From contig JAILZY010000055.1 of the NCBI GenBank assembly GCA_023512255.1, forward strand, positions 1 to 23,777: 23,777 bases of DNA, given 5' to 3'. A program made the position numbers and the translations under genes. The number at the start of each line of letters is the position of its first letter. Position 1 is the first letter of the stretch. The DNA is from a bacterium. GTDB taxonomy: Bacteria; SZUA-182; DTGQ01. The notes under the pieces were generated by a model. The model was not told the origin of the DNA. It ran no database searches and saw only the letters and a list, made by a program, of their open reading frames with translations. Positions 11,954-20,600 of the stretch are shown here, piece after piece.

Positions 11954-13291
11954 CTATTTTTTGATCAGATTTATCAGATGATTGATTTTATACCGAAAAT
12001 CATTATCTTCTTCCATCATTTTTTCTATCTTTTCACAAGCATGCATAACCGTGGTATGATCTTTTCCCCCAAAGCATTCGGCAATTTTAGGGAGAGACTG
12101 ATTGGTAATTTTTCGAGCAAGATACATGGCAATCTGACGGGGAAAAGAGACAGCGCGGCTGCGATTTTTCGATTTTAGATCAGAGAGTTTAATTGAAAAA
12201 TTTTTACAGACAATTTTTTGAATAGATTCGATGCTGATAAACTTGTCATCATTGGCAAACAGATCGCTTAAGGCATCCTTGGCCATAGCCAGAGTAATTT
12301 CTTCTGAATTCAAGGAGGAGTAAGCCCCAAGCTTGATCAGACAGCCTTCAAGCTCGCGAATATTCGACTTAATCTTACTAGCAATCAGAAAGGCTACCTC
12401 ATCTGGCAGATTTATATTTTCCGCCTCAGCCTTTTTCATAAGAATGGCAATTTTGGTTTCCAGATCAGGCGGCTGAATGTCAGAAATAAGACCCCATTCA
12501 AACCTTGAGCGAAGGCGCTCCTCAATAGTGGAAATCTCTTTTGGAGGACTATCGCTTGAGATAATAATCTGCTTGTGCGCTTCAAAAAGTGAGTTGAACG
12601 TATGGAAAAATTCCTCTTCGGTTCGCTCTTTTCCAGCTATGAATTGAATATCATCAATCAGGAGAACATCAATATTTCGATATTTATTACGAAAATTGTT
12701 CATATTGTCGTATCTGATGGCATTGATTAATTCATTGGTAAATTTTTCGGCTTGCGTATAAACTAGCTTGAAATTTTTATACTTATTGGCTATATAGTGA
12801 CCTATGGCATGGAGCAGATGGGTCTTGCCAAGACCAGCTCCCCCATAGATAAACAGAGGATTATAGGTCAAAGAAGGATGCTCAGCCACGGCTAGAGCAG
12901 CAGCATGAGCAAATTGATTACTTGCGCCCACAACAAAGGTATCGAAAGTATATTTTGGATTAAGAGCTGGAGGAGGAACTACAGGAATGCTGGGAGTAGG
13001 AAAGCTGAGCGCTCTGGTATCTGAAATGAGTGGAAAGGAATTATCCTTGCTTTCATCTTCAACCACCAGATCAAGGTTTATTTCAACCGGAGAAATCTGA
13101 TTCAACGATTGGGTGATAAGATCCATGTAATGCTCGTTAAGCCAGGTTTTGTAAAATTTATTAGGAACCTTGATTCTCAGAAGATTTCCCTCAAACGAGA
13201 TATACTCTGTTGGTGCAAACCAGGTTTTAAAGCTTTGATGATTGATTTTCTCTTTGATGAGTTCAAGAGATTTTTCCCAAATATTACTCAT
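11954..13291 (-). CDS. dnaA: Chromosomal replication initiator protein DnaA
   Basis: DnaA binds DnaA boxes at oriC and melts the origin. Domain I begins with MSNIWEKSLELIKEKI and SFKTWFAPTEYI; a Pro-rich linker follows (about residues 85-115). The AAA+ core has Walker A GGAGLGKTH (about 150-158) and Walker B VLLIDDIQF with sensor motifs. The C-terminal helix-turn-helix carries the signature GGKDHTTVMHACEKI. An in-frame GTG at 13312 would add seven residues, but it lies inside DnaA boxes and the homologous N terminus starts at the ATG at 13291, giving 445 residues. The promoter is ~130-160 bases upstream, and three DnaA boxes between promoter and start imply autoregulation. dnaN and recF do not follow; gyrB does. 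Confidence 0.97.
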   Translation of the reverse strand: MSNIWEKSLELIKEKINHQSFKTWFAPTEYISFEGNLLRIKVPNKFYKTWLNEHYMDLITQSLNQISPVEINLDLVVEDESKDNSFPLISDTRALSFPTPSIPVVPPPALNPKYTFDTFVVGASNQFAHAAALAVAEHPSLTYNPLFIYGGAGLGKTHLLHAIGHYIANKYKNFKLVYTQAEKFTNELINAIRYDNMNNFRNKYRNIDVLLIDDIQFIAGKERTEEEFFHTFNSLFEAHKQIIISSDSPPKEISTIEERLRSRFEWGLISDIQPPDLETKIAILMKKAEAENINLPDEVAFLIASKIKSNIRELEGCLIKLGAYSSLNSEEITLAMAKDALSDLFANDDKFISIESIQKIVCKNFSIKLSDLKSKNRSRAVSFPRQIAMYLARKITNQSLPKIAECFGGKDHTTVMHACEKIEKMMEEDNDFRYKINHLINLIKK

Positions 13292-13292
13292 C

Positions 13293-13324
13293 TTATCCAC
13301 AATTTTATCCACAAGTGTGAATAA
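13293..13324. promoter_or_regulatory. Cluster of three DnaA boxes
   Basis: TTATCCACA occurs twice, exactly 12 bases apart (13293-13301 and 13305-13313), followed two bases later by the inverted box TGTGAATAA (13316-13324). They sit directly before the dnaA start codon and downstream of its promoter, fitting both origin recognition and repression of dnaA by its product. Confidence 0.85.
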
Positions 13325-13422
13325 CTCGTGCAGCCGCGAGTAACCACTTACTTAAAGGTTGGAAATATAAGGAAAAAAGAGGATTTTTGATCACTTACTA
13401 ATACCTTTACTTTACAGCTATA

Positions 13423-13451
13423 ACTATATCAGAAATGAAATTGCTTTTCAA
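13423..13451 (-). promoter_or_regulatory. Promoter of dnaA
   Basis: On the minus strand TTGAAA (13446-13451) and TATAGT (13423-13428) are 17 bases apart, each one base from consensus. It points away from the rpmH promoter; their -35 boxes are 22 bases apart. Confidence 0.75.
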
Positions 13452-13473
13452 TGTTTTTTTCTTTCAAGAGAAC

Positions 13474-13503
13474 TTGACAATATAGAGAATTAAGGTTTAT
13501 AAT
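13474..13503 (+). promoter_or_regulatory. Promoter of the rpmH-rnpA-yidD-yidC operon
   Basis: TTGACA (13474-13479) and TATAAT (13498-13503), both exact consensus, are separated by 18 bases. Transcription would start near 13510, about 60 bases before rpmH, whose ribosome binding site AAGAAGGAGAAA lies at about 13551-13562. Confidence 0.85.
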
Positions 13504-13572
13504 CTTCTAATCTGTGAAATAATCTTTACGAATTTAAACACTTAGTGAAGAAGAAGGAGAAAAGAGCCTTTT

Positions 13573-13713
13573 ATGAAAAGAACATACCAGCCCAAGAGAA
13601 AGAAAAGATTAAGAAAACACGGATTTTTAAAAAGAATGAGTACTAGATCAGGACGAAAGATTATCAACAGCCGAAGACGAAAAGGACGAAAGAGATTAAC
13701 GGTTAGTGGATGA
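13573..13713 (+). CDS. rpmH: 50S ribosomal protein L34
   Basis: The 46-residue, Arg/Lys-rich protein starts [18 protein letters not shown] and continues with the conserved [20 protein letters not shown] region, ending RLTVSG. L34 is a small large-subunit ribosomal protein. Length and composition are typical. The upstream AAGAAGGAG and the strong promoter suit a highly expressed gene. Its last eight bases overlap the GTG start of rnpA, the classic rpmH-rnpA arrangement beside bacterial origins. Confidence 0.97.
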   Translation: MKRTYQPKRKKRLRKHGFLKRMSTRSGRKIINSRRRKGRKRLTVSG

Positions 13714-14071
13714 GCAGCGGAAGAAGAGATTTTCCTTCAAAAAGGAAAACAGGCTCAGGGAGAGAAAAAATTTTGAGCATCTTTTTTCCACAGGCAGGAA
13801 GGTTGAAAATCAATATTTTCAAATTATTTATGCCGAAAATAAACAGGGGATAGCTAGAGTGGCTGTTATTTTAAGGAAAAAATTTGGCCAGGCAGTGGTA
13901 CGAAATACAGTAAGAAGAAGAATCAAAGAGATATTTCGACTGAATAGTGATAAATTTTTTCCAGGCCTGGATTATGCTATTTTTCCAAAAGATAGAGCCA
14001 AGTACATCTCTTTCCATGAACTAAAAGACAATCTCCTGCCTTTAGTGGAAAAATGCAGCCTTAATAAATGA
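13706..14071 (+). CDS. rnpA: Ribonuclease P protein component
   Basis: This basic protein assists the RNase P RNA in 5' maturation of tRNA. The 121-residue protein contains the family signature [15 protein letters not shown] (about residues 70-84) and the N-terminal [16 protein letters not shown] segment. The start is GTG (13706-13708), inside the end of rpmH; no in-frame ATG fits. Its stop overlaps the yidD start as ATGA, so rpmH, rnpA and yidD form a tightly coupled unit. Confidence 0.95.
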   Translation: MDEQRKKRFSFKKENRLRERKNFEHLFSTGRKVENQYFQIIYAENKQGIARVAVILRKKFGQAVVRNTVRRRIKEIFRLNSDKFFPGLDYAIFPKDRAKYISFHELKDNLLPLVEKCSLNK

Positions 14072-14337
14072 ACTTTTTTTCGGGCAAGGAAAGAGCGGAC
14101 AATAAAATTGAAAAAAAATCTTTTTACCAATCTTACCCTTTTTTTTTACGGACTTATCAGTATTTAATTTCTCCCTTTTTTCCTCCTTCGTGTCGTTTTT
14201 ACCCCTCATGTTCCGAGTATGCAGTGGAATCTATCCAAAAATTTGGCTTGTGGATTGGTCTTGTCAAATCCATGAGAAGAGTCTTAAGATGTCATCCCTG
14301 GCATAGTGGAGGGTATGATCCTGTTATTAAAAAATGA
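14068..14337 (+). CDS. yidD: Membrane protein insertion efficiency factor YidD
   Basis: YidD is a small membrane-associated protein that helps Sec/YidC-dependent membrane protein insertion. The 89-residue product has the family core SCRFYPSCSEYAVESI and the C-terminal RCHPWHSGGYDPV, with a preceding amphipathic stretch TYQYLISPFFPPS. The ATG overlaps the rnpA stop by four bases. The first ~20 residues are charged, somewhat longer than in the shortest homologues. It lies 54 bases before yidC, its functional partner. Confidence 0.95.
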   Translation: MNFFSGKERADNKIEKKSFYQSYPFFLRTYQYLISPFFPPSCRFYPSCSEYAVESIQKFGLWIGLVKSMRRVLRCHPWHSGGYDPVIKK

Positions 14338-14391
14338 ATCTGATTTCAAGGAAATAAACACAAATAGAAAATAAGTTAAGGATATTAATTC

Positions 14392-16161
14392 ATGGAAGAG
14401 AGAACCATTTTGGCGGTTATTTTATCTTTAATTGTTATCTTGATTTATTATCGCTTTTTTGCCCCACAGCCACCACCTCCTGTGGTTGAGCAGCCTAAGG
14501 TTAAGGAGGATAGCCTAAGGCAAAGGCTGCCATCTGCCACTGCCCCCTCTTCTGGTAGCAATGATACTTTTGTCGACCAGGAGATAGCCAAACTTCTCGA
14601 AGAGCAAAAAAACGAAAAACCAAGAGATATTGTAGTTGAGACAGAAAAATATCGGGCAGTGATTAATACCGATGGAGCTATAATTACGAGCTGGAAGCTG
14701 AAAGACTATTATTTAACCGAAGACTATGAAAATAGCCCTCTGAACATGAATTTTTGGAAAAAGGTTGCCCATTCATATAAAAGGTATTTTACCACCTTAT
14801 TTAAGCCTTCCGGGGAAAAAAGAGAGAGGGATAATATAGACTTATTTCAATTCTCACCAGCCGATGGAGGCTATGGTCTAAAACTTATGGCTGGATCAGG
14901 ATGTCCAGTAGAAGAAGCAGAAAAACCGAATCTTTACTCTGGTGTCTTTAGAACCGAGGCTCAAAATATCACCTTAAACTCATCCCATCCGAGGGAGACG
15001 ATCCGACTAACTCGGGTTATGGCCAATGGTTTTCAGGTGGATAAGATTTTTACTTTTCATCATGACAGCTTCCAGATCGAGGTTGAAGTTTTGGCCACGA
15101 ATTTAAAAGAGAGCAGCAATACCTTTGACTATAGCCTACTTCTGGGACCAGGCCTTGGGAATGCCTTCCAAAAAGGACCCCATAAATACGAAGGGCCAGT
15201 TAGCTGGCTAGATGGGAAAAAAATTAAAGACAAGCCGGGTAAAAATGTAGTCGATGTTCAGCACCAGGGGCATATTTCATGGACAGCCATGACCAGCAAT
15301 TATTTTATGGCGGCCATCATTCCCCAGAGAGAGGAATCAGAGATTTCGATCTGCCGGCCAAAGATTGCTACCAAAGGAAATATCAACCAGTCAACCATTA
15401 TTGGCTTGCACTATCCAGCTAGACAAGTGGCAGCCAAGGCCAGGGAAAAAGATATTTATAAGCTTTATTTTGGACCGAAAGATTATAAGATTTTAAAAAG
15501 CCTGGGCTTTAATCTTGAGCAGGCTGTTGATTACGGGTTTTTCAGCCCCTTAGCTAAGCCTCTTATCTGGTTGCTAAACTGGTTTTATCGGCTGATACCC
15601 AATTACGGAGTAGCTATTATCCTGCTTACCCTGCTGATAAAAATAATCTTTTGGCCTCTGACCAATAAGAGTTTTCGGTCGATGAAGGAGATGCAGGAGC
15701 TACAGCCTAAGTTGACCGAACTGAAAGAAAAATATAAAAATGACCCCAAAAAGCTCAACGAAGAGCTTATGAACATGTATAAGGCAAAGGGGATCAATCC
15801 TATGGGCGGCTGCCTGCCACTGCTGCTTCAAATACCAGTGTTTTTTGCCTTATATGAGGGATTGTTGGTTTCAATTGAGCTGCGAGGAGCGCCTTTTATC
15901 CTATGGATTAAAGATCTTTCAACTATGGATCCTTTGCTGATTACTCCTATTTTAATGGGCCTGACTATGTATATCCAGCAAAAGATGACCCCAATGAGCG
16001 GTGAAGCTACCCAGGTCAAAATGATGACTATGATGCCGCTGATCTTCACTATATTTTTCCTCGGCTTTCCCTCGGGATTAGTCATCTACTGGCTGCTGAA
16101 TAATCTGTTTACGATTGGGCAGCATTATTTGATTTTGAAAAAGATGGAGGGCAGTGCCTGA
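14392..16161 (+). CDS. yidC: Membrane protein insertase YidC
   Basis: YidC inserts and folds inner-membrane proteins. The 589-residue protein has a first membrane segment at about residues 6-24, a Pro-rich linker, and a large periplasmic beta domain (about 60-340). The conserved C-terminal membrane core starts near residue 384 and includes NYGVAIILLTLLIKIIFWPL, the cytoplasmic coiled hairpin MQELQPKLTELKEKYKNDP, GGCLPLLLQIPVFFALYEGL and MMPLIFTIFFLGFPSGLVIYW. The long periplasmic domain is typical of diderm bacteria; Gram-positive SpoIIIJ/YidC2 proteins lack it. AAGGA lies nine bases before the ATG. A jag gene, often next in other bacteria, is absent. Confidence 0.97.
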   Translation: MEERTILAVILSLIVILIYYRFFAPQPPPPVVEQPKVKEDSLRQRLPSATAPSSGSNDTFVDQEIAKLLEEQKNEKPRDIVVETEKYRAVINTDGAIITSWKLKDYYLTEDYENSPLNMNFWKKVAHSYKRYFTTLFKPSGEKRERDNIDLFQFSPADGGYGLKLMAGSGCPVEEAEKPNLYSGVFRTEAQNITLNSSHPRETIRLTRVMANGFQVDKIFTFHHDSFQIEVEVLATNLKESSNTFDYSLLLGPGLGNAFQKGPHKYEGPVSWLDGKKIKDKPGKNVVDVQHQGHISWTAMTSNYFMAAIIPQREESEISICRPKIATKGNINQSTIIGLHYPARQVAAKAREKDIYKLYFGPKDYKILKSLGFNLEQAVDYGFFSPLAKPLIWLLNWFYRLIPNYGVAIILLTLLIKIIFWPLTNKSFRSMKEMQELQPKLTELKEKYKNDPKKLNEELMNMYKAKGINPMGGCLPLLLQIPVFFALYEGLLVSIELRGAPFILWIKDLSTMDPLLITPILMGLTMYIQQKMTPMSGEATQVKMMTMMPLIFTIFFLGFPSGLVIYWLLNNLFTIGQHYLILKKMEGSA

Positions 16162-16228
16162 TGGGGCAGGTTTTTAGTTAGGGAAGGTGTGAGTTGTGAT
16201 TTTTTAAAGTATTTTTTGAAGGATTTTT

Positions 16229-17611
16229 ATGGATGACACTATTGCGGCCATTGCCACCTCTGTTGGTCAAAGTGCTATTGGAATTATTAAGATAAGCGGC
16301 CCTTCAGCCTTGAGTATCGCTCAAAAATTATTCCGCAGCCGAAAAAATAAAAATATCCTTTCTGTCCCTTCTCATACTCTTCATTATGGGTTTATAGTTA
16401 ATCCGAAAAATGGCCAAAAAATCGATGAGGTTCTCCTAGCAGTAATGCGCGGTCCTCATACCTATACTCGGGAAGATGTGGTTGAAATTAACTGTCATGG
16501 CGGAAGGATACCTCTTTATAAAACCCTAGACTTAGTTTTAGAGGCAGGAGCTAGGCTGGCTGAGCCTGGCGAATTTACCAAAAGGGCGTTTTTAAATGGC
16601 CGAGTTGATCTCACCCAGGCCGAGGCGGTTATCGATCTTATCACTGCCCAGAGCGAACAAGCTCTTCATCTTCTGGTCAATACGGTAGAGGGAAACACCT
16701 TCAAGCCAATTTATGCTCTGCAGAAGGAAGTGGAAGACTGGCAAGCGAGGATCGAGGCAGAATTAAATTTCCCGCAAGATCTCTCCTGGAGTTTTCAGCC
16801 TCAGGAACTACTCGCTCATCTCGATCAGTGGACCAAGCTAGTCGATACTTATCTTAACAGTTATGAGTCATCGAAATTCCTGATCGAAGGAATGAAGCTG
16901 GTTATTGCCGGCAAGGCCAATGTCGGAAAATCATCTTTGATGAATCAAATTCTTCAGAAGGAGCGCTCGATAATTACCAGCATTCCGGGTACGACTACCG
17001 ATGTAATTGAAGATTCTCTATATCTCAAGGGTATTTTAGTCCGAATCATGGACACGGCGGGATTTGGCAAAGTTAAGAATGAGATTGAAAGGGAGGGTAT
17101 ACGTCGTTCTCAGCAGATTATTTCCCAGGCTGACCTTATTCTGCTGGTTTTCGATGGTTCCCAGCCGCTTGATGAGCATGACCTGCTGGTCATGGACTTA
17201 GTCAGGGGGCAGCAGAAAAAAGTTTTGCTCCTGGTCAATAAGTCAGATTTAGATATCAGAATCAAGACTGAGAGCCTGATAGAGTTTTTTGGCTCCTCGA
17301 CCCCGCTGATTTCAGTCTCTGCTCTGACTGGAGAGGGGATTTGTGATATTACCAGGATAATTGCCGACCGCTATCTTGATGATCAGCCAGCAAACTTGGG
17401 TCTGGCTATTAATCTACGACAAAAGGGTATCTTAGCTGAAATTAGACAGTCGCTCACCGCCTTGGGAGAGTTGATTCGGGATGGCCAGCCTGATGATCAG
17501 GTGGCGGAAGAATTTCGACTTCTGTCTCGGCTCATCAGGCAATTGAGAGGAGATCTGTGGTCAGAAGACCTAATAGATCAAATCTTTGAAAAATTTTGTA
17601 TTGGAAAATAA
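16229..17611 (+). CDS. mnmE: tRNA modification GTPase MnmE
   Basis: With MnmG, MnmE builds the (carboxymethyl)aminomethyl group on U34 of certain tRNAs. The 460-residue protein has the folate-binding N-terminal domain (MDDTIAAIATSVGQSAIGII, residues 1-118), a helical domain, and an inserted G domain: P loop GKANVGKSSLMN (about 228-239), PGTTTDVIED, DTAGFG, NKSDL and SALTGEG. The C terminus ends in FCIGK, the catalytic CxGK motif. G3 is DTAGF rather than the commoner DTAGI. A ribosome binding site AAGGA precedes the ATG. The usual partner gene mnmG is not adjacent; parS and parA come next. Confidence 0.97.
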   Translation: MDDTIAAIATSVGQSAIGIIKISGPSALSIAQKLFRSRKNKNILSVPSHTLHYGFIVNPKNGQKIDEVLLAVMRGPHTYTREDVVEINCHGGRIPLYKTLDLVLEAGARLAEPGEFTKRAFLNGRVDLTQAEAVIDLITAQSEQALHLLVNTVEGNTFKPIYALQKEVEDWQARIEAELNFPQDLSWSFQPQELLAHLDQWTKLVDTYLNSYESSKFLIEGMKLVIAGKANVGKSSLMNQILQKERSIITSIPGTTTDVIEDSLYLKGILVRIMDTAGFGKVKNEIEREGIRRSQQIISQADLILLVFDGSQPLDEHDLLVMDLVRGQQKKVLLLVNKSDLDIRIKTESLIEFFGSSTPLISVSALTGEGICDITRIIADRYLDDQPANLGLAINLRQKGILAEIRQSLTALGELIRDGQPDDQVAEEFRLLSRLIRQLRGDLWSEDLIDQIFEKFCIGK

Positions 17612-17657
17612 CTATTATCATTGAAGACAAGCTGTGGTAAACTTAGGGTTATATTTT

Positions 17658-17681
17658 TCAAGTTTTCACGTGAAAACTTGA
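17658..17681. promoter_or_regulatory. parS centromere-like site
   Basis: A perfect 24 bp palindrome is centred on CACGTG, with the core GTTTTCACGTGAAAAC. The inner twelve bases TTTCACGTGAAA match the chromosomal parS consensus TGTTTCACGTGAAACA; the outer arms differ by an extra T/A pair and extend symmetrically to TCAAG/CTTGA. It lies 27 bases before the parA start and is very likely the ParB-binding site; it may also allow autoregulation of parAB. Confidence 0.88.
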
Positions 17682-17707
17682 TTAAAGATTGATGTAAGGG
17701 TAAGATC

Positions 17708-18487
17708 ATGGGAAAGGTAATTGCAGTAGCCAACCAGAAAGGGGGAGTAGGTAAAACAACGACCGCGGTAAATTTATCCGCCTGCCTGGCCGTGGCTGAG
17801 AAGAAAACGCTGCTGATTGATATAGATCCCCAGGCCAATACCTGTAGTGGAGTAGGTTATGAAGACAGGGGGAATAGTGAGCGGAGTATTTACCAGGCCA
17901 TGATTAAAAAGCAAAAAATAGAAGATCTGCTCTGGCCGACAAAAATCAAAGGATTAGATCTGGTTCCATCCAATATTCAGCTGATCGGAGCAGAAATAGA
18001 GCTGACCACAGTTTATTCACGCGAATATCGCCTGAAGCAGGCTATAGAAGAAATCCGATCCAGATATGATTTTATCATTATCGACTGCCCGCCTTCCTTA
18101 GGACTTTTGACGGTCAATGCTCTGTCGGCTGCCGATTCAGTGATCATTCCTCTTCAGTGCGAGTATTATGCCCTTGAGGGAATAAGTCAGCTTATGAATA
18201 CCATTAGGCTGATCAAGCGGGACTTAAATACCGCTTTGCAGATAGAGGGAGTTTTACTGACCATGTTTGATCAGAGAACCAATATCTGTCATCAGGTAGC
18301 TAAAGAGGTTAAGGATTATTTTTCCGACAAGGTGTTTAAATCGATTATTCCGCGAAATGTAGCCTTGAGCGAAGCACCAAGTCATGGGTTGCCTATTATC
18401 CTCTATGAGATCCGCTCATCAGGCGCACAAGCCTATCTCCAGTTGGCGAAAGAGGTGATTGATCATGTCGAAAAAAGCCTTAGGTAA
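17708..18487 (+). CDS. parA: Chromosome partitioning ATPase ParA (Soj)
   Basis: This Walker-type ATPase drives segregation of ParB-parS complexes. The 259-residue protein has the deviant Walker A NQKGGVGKTTTAVNL (about 9-23), switch I region LLIDIDPQANTCSG, and Walker B FIIIDCPPSLGLLTVNAL. The short N terminus without a DNA-binding domain is typical of chromosomal Soj-type ParA rather than of type Ia plasmid ParA. Its 3' end overlaps parB by 23 bases, and parS lies directly upstream. Confidence 0.97.
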   Translation: MGKVIAVANQKGGVGKTTTAVNLSACLAVAEKKTLLIDIDPQANTCSGVGYEDRGNSERSIYQAMIKKQKIEDLLWPTKIKGLDLVPSNIQLIGAEIELTTVYSREYRLKQAIEEIRSRYDFIIIDCPPSLGLLTVNALSAADSVIIPLQCEYYALEGISQLMNTIRLIKRDLNTALQIEGVLLTMFDQRTNICHQVAKEVKDYFSDKVFKSIIPRNVALSEAPSHGLPIILYEIRSSGAQAYLQLAKEVIDHVEKSLR

Positions 18488-19316
18488 GGGATTGGGCGCC
18501 CTGATCACCAATGTGGATTATGATACTCGCGGGGAGATTTTGGAAATTCCGATCGAGCGTATCTTTCCCAATCCAGCCCAGCCGAGAAAATACTTCGATG
18601 AGGAGAAATTGGCCGGATTGGCCTCATCAATCAAGGAAAAAGGAATTATCCAGCCCATTTTCGTCCGCAAAAGTGGTGATGGTTATATAATTGTAGCTGG
18701 TGAGAGAAGATGGCGAGCTGCTCAGAAGGCCGGTCTTACCCGAATACCGGTGATTGTCAAGGAGCTCACCGAGCAGGAAGAGCTTGAGCTAGCTTTAATT
18801 GAGAATTTGCAGCGGGAGGATCTCAATTCCATTGAAGAGGGGGAATCCTACCAACGACTAATCGAGGTGTTTAACTATACTCAAGAGCGTCTGGCCAGTA
18901 TCCTGGGTAAGGATAAATCGACCGTCTCAAATACCCTGAGGCTGCTCAAGCTGGAAGAGCCGATCAAGGATTATATCCGGCTGGGTCTTCTGAGCATGGG
19001 GCATGCTCGGGCCCTGTTAAGTGTTCCAAACCCTCAGGACCGTCTGGCTTTGAGCAAAAAGATTGTTCAGAGGGAACTGTCGGTCCGGCAGGTCGAGAGT
19101 CTGGTCAAAAGGTATGGAGCCTCCCCAAAAAGGGTTAAAGAGGAAGACGAGAGCCGGCTTTTTCTCCGTGCGCTTGAGGATGAGCTGAAGGCTCTTTTCG
19201 GTACTTATGTTAGGATCAAAGATCGAAAAGGCAGGGGTAAGATAGAGATCGCCTACTCTTCCACCCAGGAGCTTGAGCGGATCATCGACCTAATGAAGGC
19301 TATTCAACCAACCTAA
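18465..19316 (+). CDS. parB: Chromosome partitioning protein ParB (Spo0J)
   Basis: ParB is a CTP-dependent clamp that loads at parS and spreads. The protein starts MSKKALGKGLGALI (the N-terminal ParA-interaction segment). The ParB/Srx-type domain has the CTP-binding GERRWRAAQ (about residue 79) and the ENLQREDLNSIEEGE motif. A helix-turn-helix follows (TQERLASILGKDKSTVSNTL, about 139-158), then a C-terminal dimerisation region. I chose ATG 18465 because GAGGTGA lies six bases upstream; an in-frame TTG at 18459 lacks spacing for that site. It is translationally coupled to parA. Confidence 0.97.
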   Translation: MSKKALGKGLGALITNVDYDTRGEILEIPIERIFPNPAQPRKYFDEEKLAGLASSIKEKGIIQPIFVRKSGDGYIIVAGERRWRAAQKAGLTRIPVIVKELTEQEELELALIENLQREDLNSIEEGESYQRLIEVFNYTQERLASILGKDKSTVSNTLRLLKLEEPIKDYIRLGLLSMGHARALLSVPNPQDRLALSKKIVQRELSVRQVESLVKRYGASPKRVKEEDESRLFLRALEDELKALFGTYVRIKDRKGRGKIEIAYSSTQELERIIDLMKAIQPT

Positions 19317-19373
19317 GTTCTAGCTTAGAATAATATATTCTTAAATAATTTAAATAAAATAATTTCACTGATC

Positions 19374-20600
19374 ATGAATAGGGTAGAGTTAGTGGCCCCT
19401 GCCGGAGATTTGGAAAAATTGCAGTTTGCTCTCCATTACGGAGCAGATGCCGTTTATCTTGGCGGAGAAAATTTCAGCCTACGCCAGCGGGCAGGAAATT
19501 TCACCCTCGATCAGATGAGTTTGGCCAGGGAGATAACTAGAGAATATGGAGCAAAGATGTATGTGGCGGTTAATATCTTTGCTCGCAATTATGATCTTGC
19601 TAGCCTAGCCAGCTATTTGACCAGCTTGAGCCGTCTTAAGGTTGATGGGCTGATTATTTCAGATCCGGGCATCTTTCTATACGCCAGAGAGTATGCAGCC
19701 GAGCTGCCGATCACGATCAGCACTCAGGCCAATACCTGTAATTGGAAAGCTGTTCAGTTTTGGCAAGAGCTTGGAGCCAGTAGAATCTGTCTGGCTCGTG
19801 AGCTTACCTTGCGGGAAATTCAAGATATTAGACAGAAAACCTCACTTGAACTTGAAGTTTTTGTCCATGGATCGATGTGTGTCGCCTACTCGGGCAGGTG
19901 TCTTTTGAGCAATTATTTTCTCCACCGGGACAGTAACCGAGGTGATTGCGCCCAGCCCTGCCGGTGGAGATATCATCTGGTTGAAGAGCATCGCTTGGAT
20001 GATCCTCTGCTCATTGAGGAAGACAGGAGCGGAACCTATCTTCTCAGCTCAAAGGATCTGTGCATGATCGAGCACCTTCCGCTGTTGATTGCTGCCGGGG
20101 TAAATTCACTGAAGATAGAAGGCAGGATGAGGAGCTTAGCCTATGTCTCGATAGTTACCAAAGTATACCGTGAGGCTATCGATGCTTACTTGAAAAGTCC
20201 CCATACCTTCCAAGTGCAGGAGGAGTGGCTTCAGGAATTGGGCCATGCGGCTGGCCGTGAGTATACAACAGGATTTTACTTTGATTCCCATCCTCGGCAC
20301 TCTCAAGCTTATCAAGATGGTAAGTTTTCACCCCTATATCAGATAGTAGGGCTGGTGTATGGAAGAAGAGAAGGAAATAGAGCGGCCATCAAGGTGTGTC
20401 ATCAGATTGGCTGCGGCGACATGGTTGAGATTTTTCGAAATACATCTTCACTCACCAAGGCGCGGGTGGTTGCTCTTTGGAATCAAGAGGATGAGCCGGC
20501 AGAGATCTTGCATCCGGGAACTATAGGCTTTCTTGAGGCAGATAAGCCGCTGTATAGATTCGACCTGATCAGGAAAAAGGTAGCAGAAAGGCTGGCTTAA
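19374..20600 (+). CDS. Peptidase U32 family protein (TrhP/YegQ-like)
   Basis: The 408-residue protein begins ELVAPAGDLEKLQFALHYGA and carries the U32 signature around residues 160-205: EVFVHGSMCVAYSGRCLLS followed by NRGDCAQPCRWRY, with four conserved cysteines. A C-terminal beta-barrel-like U32_C segment follows (about 325-405, YQIVGLVYGRR...). Members annotated as U32 peptidases include TrhP (YegQ), needed for 5-hydroxyuridine in tRNA, and RlhA for 23S rRNA. A tRNA-hydroxylation role is therefore more likely than proteolysis, but the exact subfamily cannot be settled here. The gene lies 57 bases after parB in an AT-rich gap and has no clear Shine-Dalgarno. Confidence 0.88.
   Translation: MNRVELVAPAGDLEKLQFALHYGADAVYLGGENFSLRQRAGNFTLDQMSLAREITREYGAKMYVAVNIFARNYDLASLASYLTSLSRLKVDGLIISDPGIFLYAREYAAELPITISTQANTCNWKAVQFWQELGASRICLARELTLREIQDIRQKTSLELEVFVHGSMCVAYSGRCLLSNYFLHRDSNRGDCAQPCRWRYHLVEEHRLDDPLLIEEDRSGTYLLSSKDLCMIEHLPLLIAAGVNSLKIEGRMRSLAYVSIVTKVYREAIDAYLKSPHTFQVQEEWLQELGHAAGREYTTGFYFDSHPRHSQAYQDGKFSPLYQIVGLVYGRREGNRAAIKVCHQIGCGDMVEIFRNTSSLTKARVVALWNQEDEPAEILHPGTIGFLEADKPLYRFDLIRKKVAERLA

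Larger units (their letters stand above)
13292..13572. other. Candidate chromosomal origin (oriC) between dnaA and rpmH
   Basis: Two perfect TTATCCACA boxes (13293-13301, 13305-13313) are followed by TTATTCACA on the opposite strand (13316-13324), with a weaker TATTTCACA on the minus strand at 13513-13521. A very AT-rich stretch (about 13370-13560) could serve as the unwinding region. Beside the boxes is a small inverted repeat, ACTCG...CGAGT (about 13323-13347). All genes to the left are on the minus strand and all genes to the right on the plus strand, as expected for leading-strand genes diverging from an origin. Confidence 0.7.

Noticed and set aside
13784-13792. TTTTCCACA, a match to the relaxed DnaA-box consensus
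   Set aside because: It is a single copy inside the rnpA coding sequence at a conserved stretch (LFSTGR) and probably occurs by chance.
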